Below are positions 54,070 to 63,989 of a stretch of DNA of 64,000 nt, piece by piece. The notes beneath the pieces were generated by a model that was given only the letters and a program-made list of their open reading frames with translations, was not told where the DNA came from and did not search any database. Where the stretch lies: assembly GCA_047602055.1 (NCBI GenBank), contig JASGIG010000001.1:806001-870000 (forward strand), in the 5' to 3' direction. Source of the DNA: JAODBQ01 sp047602055 (lineage in GTDB: Bacteria > Actinomycetota > Acidimicrobiia > Acidimicrobiales > Ilumatobacteraceae). A program made the position numbers and the translations under genes. Each line of letters begins with the position of its first letter. The stretch's first letter is position 1.

Positions 54070-54392
54070 TCATCGTCGTTCCGCCGGGGACCGCGAGCGC
54101 TCACGAGGCACGTCCACGACTCCCGAGGCTGTGATCCAGCGAGTGTTCATCGAGCGCAGCTCCTCGATCGACGCGTGTTCAGCCACGTCGGAGACGGCGT
54201 TCAGTCATTGAGCGCGGCGCCGGTCGTTCCATGTTGTCGTCTATGTCCCTCGCCAGGATGTCGAGATCCTCGGTTGGGACGCGAGGCGCTAGAGACAAGG
54301 GCGGCCATCCCGCCGACGAGCACGTAGTCGACTCGATACCGGTTGAGCGCGTCGATGAGCGAGACGAGATCACGCGGGCGTCGAGCGGACAC
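54070..54392 (-). pseudogene. Decayed nucleotidyltransferase (MNT/AbiEii-like)
   Basis: Three frames together spell a small nucleotidyltransferase. GTG 54392 gives SARRPRDLVSLIDALNRYRV, then DYVLVGGMAALVS (the GG-type active-site turn). The next frame gives PRVPTEDLDILARDIDDNME (the D-x-D metal pair). The third frame gives LNAVSDVAEHASIEELRSMN and TRWITASGVVDV. At least two indels lie within 300 bp, which is more than the pattern elsewhere and suggests real decay. IS copy C is inserted 26 bp upstream of the start. Confidence 0.6.
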
Positions 54393-54417
54393 GGTTGGCG
54401 CTCAATCCGTGATTCGA

Positions 54418-55806
54418 GAGTGAGTCCCGTCTCGTGGTGTAGGGGGTGGCAAGCATCGTCGGGGTGATGGTGGTCATCGTGCGATTCTCGAAAGCGACCA
54501 AGCAACCGAGAAGGACGCACGATGACCACCCACGAGTTTGCCCTGTCTGACCTTGCCGCGCGGCTTGCCGGCAGTGATGCGTCGTTGTCGACGTCGTTGC
54601 GCGACATCCTCGCTGCGGCGTTGCAGGAGCTGATCGAAGCCGAGTTGACCGCGACGATCGGCGCCGCCCCCGGCGAACACACAGCGGAGCGCACAGCGTT
54701 GCGCAACGGGCACCGCCCGAAGCTGGTCTCCACGCCGGCGGGCGACGTCGAGGTCGGGATCCCGAAGTTGCGCACCGGATCGTTCTTCCCTGAGTTGCTC
54801 GAGCCGCGCCGGCGCATCGACCGGGCCTTGTGGGCGGTGATCATGACCGCGTACATCACCGGCACCTCCACGAGGAAGGTCGACGATCTGGTCCGTGCGC
54901 TCGGGTGTGACAGTGGGGTGTCGAAGTCGACGGTGTCACGGATCTGCGCCGGGATCGACGCCGACGTCAACGTGCTCAGGACCCGCCGGCTCGATCACCA
55001 GCCGTTCGTCTACGTCTGGCTCGACGCGACCTACGTCCACGTCCGCGACAACCGCCACGTCGTCTCCAAGGCGGTCGTGATCGCCACCGGGATGCGTGCT
55101 GACGGGCGCCGCGAGGTCCTTGGTGTCGATGTTGGCGACTCGGAGAACGAGGTGTTCTGGCGCGAGTTCCTCACCTCGCTGACCGACCGCGGTCTCGCCG
55201 GGGTGCGCTTGGTCGTGTCCGACGCCCACGCCGGTCTGGTCAAGGCGATCCGGCGTTGTCTGCAGGGTGCGGTGTGGCAGCGCTGCCGGGTGCACGCGAT
55301 GCGCAACCTGCTTGCTGTCGCCCAACGCCGCCAGCGCCAGATGATCGCCGCCCTGATCCGCACCGTGTTCGCGCAACCCGACGCCGACACCGCCCGAGCC
55401 CAGCTGCGCGCCGTCGTCGACCAGCTCCGCCCCTACGCCCCAGCCGTCGCCGAACGGCTCGAAGCGATGGAGGCAGACGTGCTCGCCTACACCGGCTTCC
55501 CGCCGGCGCACTGGCCGAAGATCTGGTCGAACAACCCGATCGAACGGCTCAACCGCGAGTTGAAGCGACGCAGCGACGTCGTCGGGATCTTCCCCGACCG
55601 CGCCAGCGTGATCCGACTCGTCGGCGCGCTGCTCGTCGAGATCAACGACGAGATGCTCGCCGCCGAACGCCGCTACATCGCCGAAGCCTCCATCGCCGAA
55701 CTCACCGACAACCCCACCGGACTAGCCTTACCCGCAGCACCCCGCAACTGACCAACAGCTCCGGGAGTCGCACGTGGTCACCTACACCACGGAACGGGAC
55801 GCCATC
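54418..55806. mobile_element. IS256-family insertion sequence, copy C (diverged)
   Basis: 1389 bp, same ends as copies A and B (gagtgagtcccgtctcgtgg at the left, inverse of gatggcgtccc at the right), but the internal sequence differs at many positions. Flanked by gattcga on both sides (54411-54417 and 55807-55813), a 7-bp exact target repeat, or 8 bp with one mismatch. The transposase frame is intact. Confidence 0.88.
54522..55751 (+). CDS. IS256-family transposase, copy C
   Basis: 409 residues, alignable end to end with copies A and B but with scattered substitutions (for example MTTHEF for MTTREF, EHTAERT for EHSPERT, RASVIRL for KQSVIRL). Catalytic Asp (YVWLDATYVHV, LVVSDAHAGL) and Glu (NNPIERLNREL) are retained. 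An independent, older or separately acquired insertion of the same IS type. Confidence 0.92.
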   Translation: MTTHEFALSDLAARLAGSDASLSTSLRDILAAALQELIEAELTATIGAAPGEHTAERTALRNGHRPKLVSTPAGDVEVGIPKLRTGSFFPELLEPRRRIDRALWAVIMTAYITGTSTRKVDDLVRALGCDSGVSKSTVSRICAGIDADVNVLRTRRLDHQPFVYVWLDATYVHVRDNRHVVSKAVVIATGMRADGRREVLGVDVGDSENEVFWREFLTSLTDRGLAGVRLVVSDAHAGLVKAIRRCLQGAVWQRCRVHAMRNLLAVAQRRQRQMIAALIRTVFAQPDADTARAQLRAVVDQLRPYAPAVAERLEAMEADVLAYTGFPPAHWPKIWSNNPIERLNRELKRRSDVVGIFPDRASVIRLVGALLVEINDEMLAAERRYIAEASIAELTDNPTGLALPAAPRN

Positions 55807-56014
55807 GATTCGACGCGTACCGATCAGGCAGGATCGACATGATCGGCTCGACGGCCAGGCTAGTCGGGCATTGGCTACGGCCGGATCGGTCAGCATCAGA
55901 TACCGCGCGTCCTCGAACCAACGGTGCTGGCCCAGTGCTTCCGCGACCCTAGTGCCGGATTGGGATGGTCCGACTGCGCTTGTCTGACCTCTTCACCGGG
56001 CGGTTCGCGTCCGG

Positions 56015-56446
56015 TCACGTGATTCCGTTGCCCGTGACTACGAGCGAGCTGTGACGGCGGTGGAGGCCGCAGGCGTGGGCGATCGCTTCGAGAACGAGTG
56101 TCGTGTTGCGCTCGTCGAGCGAGGTGAGCACGCGGGCGAGGTCGACCGACTCGCCGCCGTCGGCGAGTGAGACGGCGATTGCGAGGATCGAGCGTTCGCT
56201 CGACGATGCCGGCACGTCGTGGAGGGTGGCGGCGGCTTCCCAGTCGATGGCCGCCCACGTGACGCCGGCTTGAGGGCTCCATGACTTCCAGAGCGCTCGA
56301 CGGCGGAACTCGGGGCGGTCGAGCCAGACGCCGTGGGCGATGAGCAGCCCGACGGCTGCTTCCATCGTGTAGGAGCCTTCCGCCCATTGGCGGAGGTGGC
56401 GGATGACGGCGGCGTCGTGATTCTGGCGGGTTCGTGGTTGGTTCAT
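56015..56446 (-). CDS. Hypothetical protein after the coupling protein
   Basis: 143 residues from ATG 56446, overlapping the end of the coupling-protein gene once its frameshift is corrected. HDAAVIRHLRQWAEGSYTME, then AAVGLLIAHGVWLDRPEFRR, then STSLDERNTTLVLEAIAHAC-type helices (VLTSLDERNTTLVLEAIAHA). No family recognised. Last visible gene of the transfer operon before IS copy C; the following 55807-56014 holds no supported gene. Confidence 0.6.
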   Translation of the reverse strand: MNQPRTRQNHDAAVIRHLRQWAEGSYTMEAAVGLLIAHGVWLDRPEFRRRALWKSWSPQAGVTWAAIDWEAAATLHDVPASSSERSILAIAVSLADGGESVDLARVLTSLDERNTTLVLEAIAHACGLHRRHSSLVVTGNGIT

Positions 56447-58771
56447 GGGGTGCTCCTCGTCTCGTCGAGGTCGTTGGGAGCGTCGGCGGTTTCGTCCGCC
56501 TTGCCCGATTGGGCCGCAGGACACGGCGGGTAGCAGCTCTTGATCGTCTCGCCGTTGAGTTGGAGCTCCTGCCCATCGCCGGGGCGCAGCGTCTTGCTGC
56601 AGTACGCGCAGACGCCACGGCTGCGATTCGGCTGATGGCCACCCAGCGCGTCGGCAGCTGCGGTGGGCTGCGACTGAGCCGGTCCGCGATGCACGACCGG
56701 TGCGGCCCCGCCACCCGAGGGTTTGGCCGCAGCCTCGGGTCGGCGCTTCTTGGCGGCGGGGGAGCTCGGCGAGGGTCGCCGTGAGCGTCTCCTCGTCGAT
56801 GGCCGGTGCGTGCTGACCGGGCTGCTCGGGAGTCATCGGGCAGGTCGGCAGATCGGCCGGTGGGCGCGGCTCGCCGTTGTCGTCGAGTGGGACGAGCTTG
56901 GCGAGGTCGGGGCGCTTCCACCAGCGGATCGCTTCGAGGTGGATCGGCGGGAGCGTGCCGTGGAGGAGGACCGCCTCGCCGGGGTTCATCTCGCGGATCG
57001 CGTTCGCGGGCGCGAAGTCGACGCGCTGCTCGCTGTGCGAAACGCTGCGGCGAGCGGTGCTACTGGCGAACGTGCCGGGGATGTCGTGGGAGCTCGACCG
57101 GCGCGTCACATCCTCGTGGCCGAGCAGGGTGGTGAGGTACTTCACCGTGGTCAGGTCGTCGATGCCGGCGAAGAAGCACTTGGTGCGGTGTCCGGACAGC
57201 ACGGCGTCGGCGAGGGTCCCGTAGCGGCTGTGCATCTGGGCGAGGTTCTGCCAGCACGTCACGAAGAACGCGCCGAGCGCCGCGATGGTGGACACCTCGG
57301 ACGGGAGCCAGGCCAGCTCGAGTTGTCCCGCCTCGTCGATCAGGAGCAACACCGCCTTGTCGAGTCGACGGCCGGCGACGTCCCACGCGTGGATCGTGTC
57401 CTTGAGGTCGCACAGCAAGCCCCCGAGCACCGGTGAGAGCCGCTCGAACTCGGGTTGCGTCGCCGTGAGGTAGAGCGTGTTCGACCGTCCGGGATCGCCG
57501 GCCATGAGCCATTCCAGGTCGATGAATCGAGGCTTTCGTTGCCACGTCTGCTCGCTGGCGTAGGTGCGGCGGGGGTCGTCGGTGGCCGAGTGGGCGACGG
57601 AAGGTTCGAGCCACGGGTCGATGGCGTGGCTGGCCGTCGAGTAGATCGACGAGCGGATCTTGTGATCCTCCTTGCCGACACCGACGAAGGTGGTCGACGC
57701 GTGCCGGGCGATGAGGCGGACCTCGAGCGGCCGATGCTTCTCGAGGCCGGCCTTGAGGATGCGGTTGATCACGGGGTCGGTGGCGTCGCTCATCATCGTC
57801 ACCCACGTGGCGATGTGTTGCATGTTGACGAGCGGATATGGCGACTCGCCGTCGGCCGGCTTCAGCAGGCGGGACAAGCCGGCGACGCCCATGAAGGCCG
57901 CCAACAGCTTCTCGCCGTGCTTGGCCCAGTAGTCCGCGTTGGTCACACCGTTCTTCGGGATCGCTTGGGCGAGGGCGCGCCCGGTGCGCAGCGCCCCGGT
58001 CGAGGTGGTGACCGCTTCGAGCGGCGACCACCGCGCGCTCGGCAGACCCGTCGCCATCCCTGGGTCGAACACGGCGACGTCGCCCCGAGTCGCTCGGGCG
58101 GCGGCGGTGATGTCGTACAGGTCGCGCTTGACCGAGACGGCGACGACGGGGCCGTCCCAGGTGGCGATCGCGGATGCGGCGAGCGCGGTCTTGCCGCTGC
58201 CGGTCGGTCCGATCAGCGCGACCGAGCCACGGTTGCCCTGGCGGCGAGCGTGTCGCTTGGGCAGGGGATGGCGTTGGCGGTCCTCGGTGGCGAGGAGCGG
58301 TCCGCGCGGCAACATCTGTCCGAGCAGCATCCGGCCCGTGGGCGGCTTGACGCTGTCCACGACGATTGGCGCGACGTCGGCGATCGTCGCCTCGCGCGCC
58401 TCGGTCGGCTGCCCGAACCTGCGGCGCTCCCCCGAGCCGGCGACTCGCCGCCACAGTCGGTACACGACAAGGCCGATCGCGACGGCGACGGCTGCGACGA
58501 CAGCCGTGCAGGTCCAGTAGACGGGTGCGGCCGGGAGGTCGGTGGCCAACGCTCCCCAGGCCTCACGCGGTGCCCGTCCGGTCATCAGCCGCGCCGTCAC
58601 CGTCAGCCAGTCGCCGAGTCCCCCGTTGACGGCGCCGCCGGAGATCGCGGCGGCCATCCCGGCGCCGAGCCACGTCACGCCGGCGGCTGCGATCACGGCC
58701 CCGGCGAGGACGATGAGCGCTATCTCGAACGCGCTGCCAGGCTCGCGCTGCGACGTCGTCGGGCGGCTCAT
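56443..58771 (-). CDS. Type IV coupling protein (TraD/VirD4/TraG-like), frameshifted near 56760
   Basis: ATG 58771. Two N-terminal transmembrane segments (about residues 15-43 and 83-106), then Walker A LIGPTGSGKTALAASA (188-195), IPKNGVTNADYWAKHGEKLL, Walker B KAVLLLIDEAGQLEL and TCWQNLAQMHSRYG, as in VirD4/TraD coupling ATPases that hand relaxase-DNA to the secretion channel. Near 56760 a ccccc run adds a base. With one C fewer the protein ends ELPAAKKRRPEAAAKPS, then VCAYCSKTLRPGDGQELQ (a small Cys motif) and DAPNDLDETRSTP at 56443. Coupled by ATGA to the gene before it. Confidence 0.88.
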
Positions 58772-59247
58772 GACTCGGCGCCGACGTCGGCGGACGCGTC
58801 GAGTCCCCACGCTGGATCGGCGTCGGGTCCGGTGAGCTGGGCGAGGCGCATCTCGGCGACGGCGTTCGCCGCGTCGGCAGCGCATGCGTCCGCGTCGTGG
58901 TAGGGGCCGGCGATGACGAGGGCCACGTCGGTGGCGTAGCGGAGCCATCCGTACCAACGCTGGTCCCAGCCACGAACGGCGAGCCCGTCGTACGGATTGA
59001 TTGCGGCGAGACCGAACTCGACGACGTCACCGACGACGAGGTGCCAGGGCATCCGCCAGCCCCGTTCGACCGGCTCCCAGCACCCCGACACCCAGCGACC
59101 GGCCGCGGTGGGATCGCGCCACAGTGTCGCCACCCACGCGCGCGTCACGCAGTGTTGCGGCGGCGGGGCGATCTGCAGGTCCGGGGACTCGAGCAGGCTG
59201 TCGCCGGCGTGGCGGAAGACCCAGTCGTAGTGGACCCCGGCGTTCAT
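58768..59247 (-). CDS. Hypothetical protein between SSB and coupling protein
   Basis: 159 residues from ATG 59247, overlapping both neighbours by 4 bp. YDWVFRHAGDSLLESPDLQI, then APPPQHCVTRAWVATLWRDP, then PVERGWRMPWHLVVGDVVEF and WDQRWYGWLRYATDVALVIA. Trp-rich, soluble. Conserved context (SSB, this gene, coupling protein) suggests a transfer role; family not recognised. Confidence 0.65.
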   Translation of the reverse strand: MNAGVHYDWVFRHAGDSLLESPDLQIAPPPQHCVTRAWVATLWRDPTAAGRWVSGCWEPVERGWRMPWHLVVGDVVEFGLAAINPYDGLAVRGWDQRWYGWLRYATDVALVIAGPYHDADACAADAANAVAEMRLAQLTGPDADPAWGLDASADVGAES

Positions 59248-59585
59248 CGCACGGCTCCGCGTCCGGCGTCGTGGCTGATCCTCGACTCGTCGGTGCTGTT
59301 GGTGCCGTCGAGGAATGTGACCCGTTCGGCGCGCAGGAACAGGCGGGTTTGGTTCTCGCCGTTGGCGATGTACTCGGTGGCGCACAGTGACCCGCTGGCG
59401 GCGATGCGGCGCCCGCGGCGCAGGTACTGCTTGCAGGTGCCGGCGAGGTGTCCCCAGCAGGTGACGGGCAGCCACAGTCGCTGGTGCCCGTCGACGGCGA
59501 TGCGGAACTCGCACACGACGCCCTTGGTGGTGTCGCGGCGGGCGGGGTCGGTGGCGAGCCGGCCGGTCACGGTGAGCACGTTCAT
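59244..59585 (-). CDS. ssb: Single-stranded DNA-binding protein
   Basis: 113 residues from ATG 59585 (a longer frame is Pro-rich and rejected; gaggg precedes the ATG). MNVLTVTGRLATDPARRDTT, then KGVVCEFRIAVDGHQRLWLP, then VTCWGHLAGTCKQYLRRGRR and AASGSLCATEYIANGENQTR give the SSB OB-fold: first strand, FRIAV, WG-x-LA and K/R-G. No acidic C-terminal tip. A second SSB-like protein is encoded at 30724. Likely covers the transferred or replicating single strand. Confidence 0.85.
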   Translation of the reverse strand: MNVLTVTGRLATDPARRDTTKGVVCEFRIAVDGHQRLWLPVTCWGHLAGTCKQYLRRGRRIAASGSLCATEYIANGENQTRLFLRAERVTFLDGTNSTDESRISHDAGRGAVR

Positions 59586-59699
59586 CACGGTCCCTCTCGG
59601 GTCTCGGTGATCGTGGGGCGCCCTTGGCGGCGGTGGCCGAGCCGGAGCGTTGCCGCTCACCGTCGACTGTACGCCGGGGGTGTCACACGGTCGGTGGGT

Positions 59700-60835
59700 T
59701 CAGTCGTCGACGTCTCGTTGGATGCAGGCCGTCTCGACGTTGTGGTCGATCGGTGCGACGCCGACGGCGTCGTCGAGTTGGGTGGCCCAGTCGTGGTCGA
59801 GCTGGGCCCAGGCGTTCAGGTCGATGACGGGTGTGCCGTCGGCGGCGTCGAGACCGGCCGGCGGTTCGACGAGGATCGGGTCGACGCACTCGGCGGTGAG
59901 CAGTTCGGCGAGACGCTCGCCGGCGCGTCGTCCGGCGTCGTTGGCGTCGCACATCACGACGACGGGGAGCCCAGAGTTGTCGGCGTGGCTGGCGACGCGG
60001 GCGGCGACGCTCGGATCGGGGGTCTAGCTCCGAGGAGCGCGATCGACGGGTAGCCGGCCTGGGCCGCGGTGAGCGCGTCGGGCATCCCTTCGCAGACGAG
60101 CATGAGCCGTCGTGGCGCAGCGCCGTCCGGCAGCCGGGTGAACGCGATTCGCGGGTGTGGTGCGAGCGCTGCGGCCGGGTTGTCGTACTTGCGCCCGACG
60201 GCGCTCGGGTCGAGGTAGCGCGCTTGGACGAACGCGACCTTGCCGGACGGGTCGAACGCTGGGAACGTCGCTGCGATCGCCTTGCCGTAGGGCAAGCCGC
60301 GGCGACGGCGCATCAGGTCCCGTCCGGGATCGCATCCGACGAGGTTGGCGCGCAGCGTTGCGTCGTCGAAGTCGCGCTGGCGCAGCCAGTCGCGCACCGG
60401 CGCGCCTTGCTCGCTCCACAGCACCGCCGCGCAGATCCGTGCGTAGCGGTTCACCGCGGGGTCCATCGTCGCGGCTGCGGGCGCCGGGCGGCTCTTGGTG
60501 ACCGGGGCCGGGAGGGGACGGTCGGGGGTCATCCCGGCGCGGGTGGCGAGCCAGTCGACGGCGTCGGGACGCTCGCAGTGGCGGGTGATCGTGACGAGGT
60601 CGATCGCGTCACCGCGATGGTCGCCGGACCAGCATCTCCAGCGTTCGTGGCCGTGACGATCCGTGTGCATCGTGACCGAGGCGCGGTGGTCGTCGTGGTC
60701 CGGCGCGGGGCAGTGCCATCGACGGCCAGGCCCGTTGCGCTCAGCCGGGCCGCTGATCTCGTCGAGCAGGTCGTCGAGGCGGGTGCGCGCGAGGACGTCG
60801 TTGATGCGCCAGTGGTGAACGGTCGAGGCGCTCAC
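59700..60835 (-). CDS. DNA primase with CHC2 zinc finger and TOPRIM, frameshifted near 60020
   Basis: GTG 60835 (MSASTVHHWRINDVLARTRL), overlapping the ATPase stop. CHC2-type zinc finger: RRWHCPAPDHDDHRASV with HERWRCWSGDHRGDAIDLV (Cys42, Cys69 region). TOPRIM: RRLMLVCEGMPDALTAAQAG with the acidic EG motif and, after the frame jump, VVVMCDANDAGRRAGERLAE with the D-x-D-AG motif. C-terminal part is VDPILVEPPAGLDAADGTPV and so on to 59700. It would prime the complementary strand after transfer. The break lies at gatcgggggtctagctccg; an insertion or deletion of one or two bases restores it. Confidence 0.8.
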
Positions 60836-62235
60836 TCCGGCTCCCCGGCCATCGCGGAGTCGGTGAAGAACAGCTCTTTCTCGATCGGCGAGCGAACGGT
60901 CTGCACGACCGCGGACCGACGGCCGATCTTCCACACGGCACGTCCGGGCCGCAGGCTCTGCAGCATCTCCCGTTCGCGTTCCGACAGGTCGAACAGGTCG
61001 GTCATCACCGGGATCTCCTCGGCCGGCTGGCGCAGCAGCACCCGGGTCTCGATGTCCGCGAGGAGACCTGCGGCGATCTTCGCTCCCGACGTGCCGTCGT
61101 CGTGCTGTGCCGACAGATCACGAGGCCGGTGGCACACGAGGACGTTCGACACGCCGTATGCGCGGGCGAGCTTGAACGACGACTGCAGGTAGTCGGCCCC
61201 GTGTCGCACGGCCGCCCACGCTTCGTCGACCACCTGCAGCTTCTGGCGTCCGGGTTGGCGCATCGCCTCGCCTAGCCACCACGACGCGGCGAGAACGACC
61301 AGCGCGAGCACGGCCGGGTCCGAGTAGACCGCCGACAGGTCGAGCACCACGCCGGCGCCGTTGACCCAATCGACGGTGACGTTCGTCGGGCCGTCGAACA
61401 TGCCGCGCATCGTCCGTTCGCACAGCTTCTGCAGCGCGAACTTGACGTCGGCCATCGTCTTGGCCAGCTCGAGCGGGGACAGCCGGGCGACTCGCAGCAG
61501 TTCCGGGTCGGGGTTGTCCATCTCGGCGATGACGTCGCGCAAGGTGAAGCATTGGCGGCGGCGCGTCAGCTCGGCGATCCCCCATGCCAGCGCGGCTTCC
61601 TCGACGCCGGAGAGCGGACGGCCCATGACCGCGGCGACCATCCTGGCCCCGAGTGTCTGGCGGGCCAGGACCGCGTCGTTCGGGTCGGATCCTTCGCCGA
61701 CCTGCATCGGGTTGAGCTGCTGTCCGCCACCCGGTCGCAGCTTGACCACGGGCAAGCCGAGCCAGTCGGCGAGGCGGACGTACTCACCCTTGGGATCCAT
61801 CACCGCGACGAACCGGTTCGGGTAGACGGCGCGGCCTCGCTTGATCAACGCCTTGACGGTTCCGGACTTCGCCGACCCGATCGTCCCGGTCACGATCATG
61901 TTCGGGTTCTCGACGAGACCGGCGTTGTAGAACTCGAACGGGTCGAAGTAGAAGCCGTCCAGTCCCGCCGACACGTTCGGACCGAGGTAGGCGCCACGCA
62001 CCCCGAAGCCGCGGTCCGCCTGGAACGGGTACAGCGAGCACAGGTGCGCCATCGTCGAGCGGTGCCAGTCCACCGGGATGGCGCGCCCTGCGCGGCGAGT
62101 CCACCCCGACGGCCGGTCCGGCGAGACCGTCCCTCGTTGCGCCCGCGCCAAGTCGCGCTCGGCCTGGTGCGCGACCGCACGATCGTGACGTGCCTGCTCG
62201 CTCGGAGTGCGCGGGCGGCGAGGCTTCGTGCCCAT
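60832..62235 (-). CDS. VirB4/TraC-like conjugation ATPase
   Basis: 467 residues from ATG 62235. Basic start (MGTKPRRPRTPSEQARHDRA), then LCSLYPFQADRGFGVRGAYL, Walker A-like MIVTGTIGSAKSGTVKALIK (about 117-126), FVAVMDPKGEYVRLADWLGL, Walker B LQVVDEAWAAVRHGADYLQS and VLVCHRPRDLS. This is the pattern of the cytosolic ATPase that energises type IV secretion in actinobacterial ICEs. It begins within the stop of the SCO6880-like gene (TGATG) and overlaps the primase start (GTGA), so the module is one operon. Confidence 0.88.
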   Translation of the reverse strand: MGTKPRRPRTPSEQARHDRAVAHQAERDLARAQRGTVSPDRPSGWTRRAGRAIPVDWHRSTMAHLCSLYPFQADRGFGVRGAYLGPNVSAGLDGFYFDPFEFYNAGLVENPNMIVTGTIGSAKSGTVKALIKRGRAVYPNRFVAVMDPKGEYVRLADWLGLPVVKLRPGGGQQLNPMQVGEGSDPNDAVLARQTLGARMVAAVMGRPLSGVEEAALAWGIAELTRRRQCFTLRDVIAEMDNPDPELLRVARLSPLELAKTMADVKFALQKLCERTMRGMFDGPTNVTVDWVNGAGVVLDLSAVYSDPAVLALVVLAASWWLGEAMRQPGRQKLQVVDEAWAAVRHGADYLQSSFKLARAYGVSNVLVCHRPRDLSAQHDDGTSGAKIAAGLLADIETRVLLRQPAEEIPVMTDLFDLSEREREMLQSLRPGRAVWKIGRRSAVVQTVRSPIEKELFFTDSAMAGEPE

Positions 62236-63726
62236 CACCGCGCGCCCGGCTTGAACGATCGACCCAACGGCAGCGACGCGACCCAGCCGACACCCTGGCG
62301 AGCGGCGAGCAGGCGCAGATCGACGAGCGAGAGGCCGGCGGCGTCCTCGACCTTGGCGCACGCCGCATCCAGTTCCTCCGGAGAGCCAGCGGTGACCGTC
62401 ACCAGGCCCGCGTGGCGGAACTCCGGGTGGCCACGAGCAAGCTCGCGTTTCGCGCGCCTCCACGTCCGCGAGGCGCCGCCGCTCACGTGCCGTGACACGA
62501 AAGCCGCGGCGCGCCTTGTCCTCGTTGGACGACTCCAGCGACGTGAGCTCGCGGTTGGCTTGTGCCGCCGCCTTGTTGAACGGGATCGGCTCGTAGACGA
62601 CGGTCACCGTCCGGGTCGTCGCGGTGTCCGTCAGCAACGAGTCCAACCAGTTCGCCGGAACCGGGAGCGAGGGCAGCGAGATGATCCGGTAGGTTCGATG
62701 GACCGCTTCGTCGACGCGGCACGCCGACCAGGTGGACTCCACGGCCATCGGCCCCCACTGCAGGCCGGCGCGACCGGCCGCCGTGGCCAGCGACTGGCGC
62801 AGCGACGCGAGTCGGCGGGGGTTGCCTCGCGTCGGGTCAGAGCGCATCCGCACCAGTGCGGCCAACTCGGCGGGCGACAACGGTGACGACGGTGAGAGCC
62901 CAACCGCTTCGAGCCGCTGGACGAACAGCTCCAGCTCCTGCCCGAGCACCGCAAGGCCGGCATCCAGCGGACTGGCATGACCTCGTCGGCTGACTGCGCG
63001 CAGATCGACGGTGATCGCGATCGTCACGTCATGGGCGACCGTGACCGGCGCTTGCATGTCGAGGAGCAGCTCGTAGTCGTCGAGCGCGCGTTGGTCGGGA
63101 TGCGGCCGCGTCTTCGCGGAGCTGTCCAGCAGTGCTCGGTGGTCGTCGACACCCTTGGGGTGCGACCACTCCTGCCAGGTGATCCGGCACACCGGGCAGC
63201 GCGGGCGGGCGAACGGGGCGAGCGCGGAGCCCCAGGCGTCGAGCATTGCGTCCTGCTCGCGCAGCGACTTCATGGGAAACCCCGTCGCCGCCACAGCGAT
63301 CGTCGCCGACACGGTGGAGAAGACGCTGTCACGCACCACGCCCACCGGCGACGGCGCCCAGTCCCACGACGCGGCGATCAGCTCCAGCCCGCGCAACTCC
63401 GATGGCAGGTCGTTCGCCGTGGCATCGGCGTCGCCGACGATCGACTCGACCGTCCACGTCTTGCGCCCACGAGCGAGGAACAGGGCCAGCGACGGAACCG
63501 CCACTTCGTAGAGCGGGGCCCCGCGCCACCGTGCGAAGGCGATCACCAGACCGATCAACGGTCCGACGATCGCGAGTGGATAGACGTCTGCCATCAGTGC
63601 GAACGCGGCGACCAGCACGCCCAGGCCGACGGGCAACACCTGTCTGGGCGGAAAGCCGAGCAGGACGCCCGGGCGAGCGGACTCGCCGAACGAGTAGGTG
63701 GCCGAGTCACGGCTGGCGTCGCTCAC
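62235..63726 (-). CDS. SCO6880-family (PrgI-like) transfer protein, frameshifted near 62455
   Basis: Starts 63726, overlapping the previous gene. Short N-terminus, then two hydrophobic segments (VLPVGLGVLVAAFALMADVY and PLAIVGPLIGLVIAFA) as in PrgI/SCO6880 proteins. A long soluble part follows (LIAASWDWAPSPVGVVRDSV, VTVVYEPIPFNKAAAQANRE). Near 62455 (gcgcgcg) the frame is lost; it resumes as AKRELARGHPEFRHAGLVTV, then TAGSPEELDAACAKVEDAAG, then GWVASLPLGRSFKPGAR, ending at 62235. This is the usual end of the family and leads straight into the ATPase gene. Part of the type IV transfer channel. Confidence 0.85.
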
Positions 63727-63989
63727 GCCTCACCTCCCTGCCGATTGTTCTTCGAGGGGATCACGACACGCCGCGGCCCCGTCTGCGTCGCCGCGCCGGA
63801 GCCCGAAGTGCCGTCCGGTGTCGTTCCACCGGTGGACTGCTCGCCGGACCCTGCCGTCTGGGACGCAGCCGTCGTCGCCGCCTTCTTCGTCGCCTTGGCG
63901 GCGACCGTTCCGGCGGCCACGACCGGGGCGACCGGGCCGCTCGCACCGACCGTCGCAGTTGTCCCGGTGTTCGTCGTCGCCGTGGACAT
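63723..63989 (-). CDS. Low-complexity Ala/Thr/Gly protein at window edge
   Basis: 88 residues from ATG 63989 to 63723, overlapping the SCO6880-like start by 4 bp. TTNTGTTATVGASGPVAPVV, then AAGTVAAKATKKAATTAASQ, then a basic end RRVVIPSKNNRQGGEA. The frame stays open to the window edge, so this may be only the C-terminal tail of a longer protein, for instance a TrbL/VirB6-like channel protein whose tails are often like this. No motif is decisive. Confidence 0.55.
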   Translation of the reverse strand: MSTATTNTGTTATVGASGPVAPVVAAGTVAAKATKKAATTAASQTAGSGEQSTGGTTPDGTSGSGAATQTGPRRVVIPSKNNRQGGEA

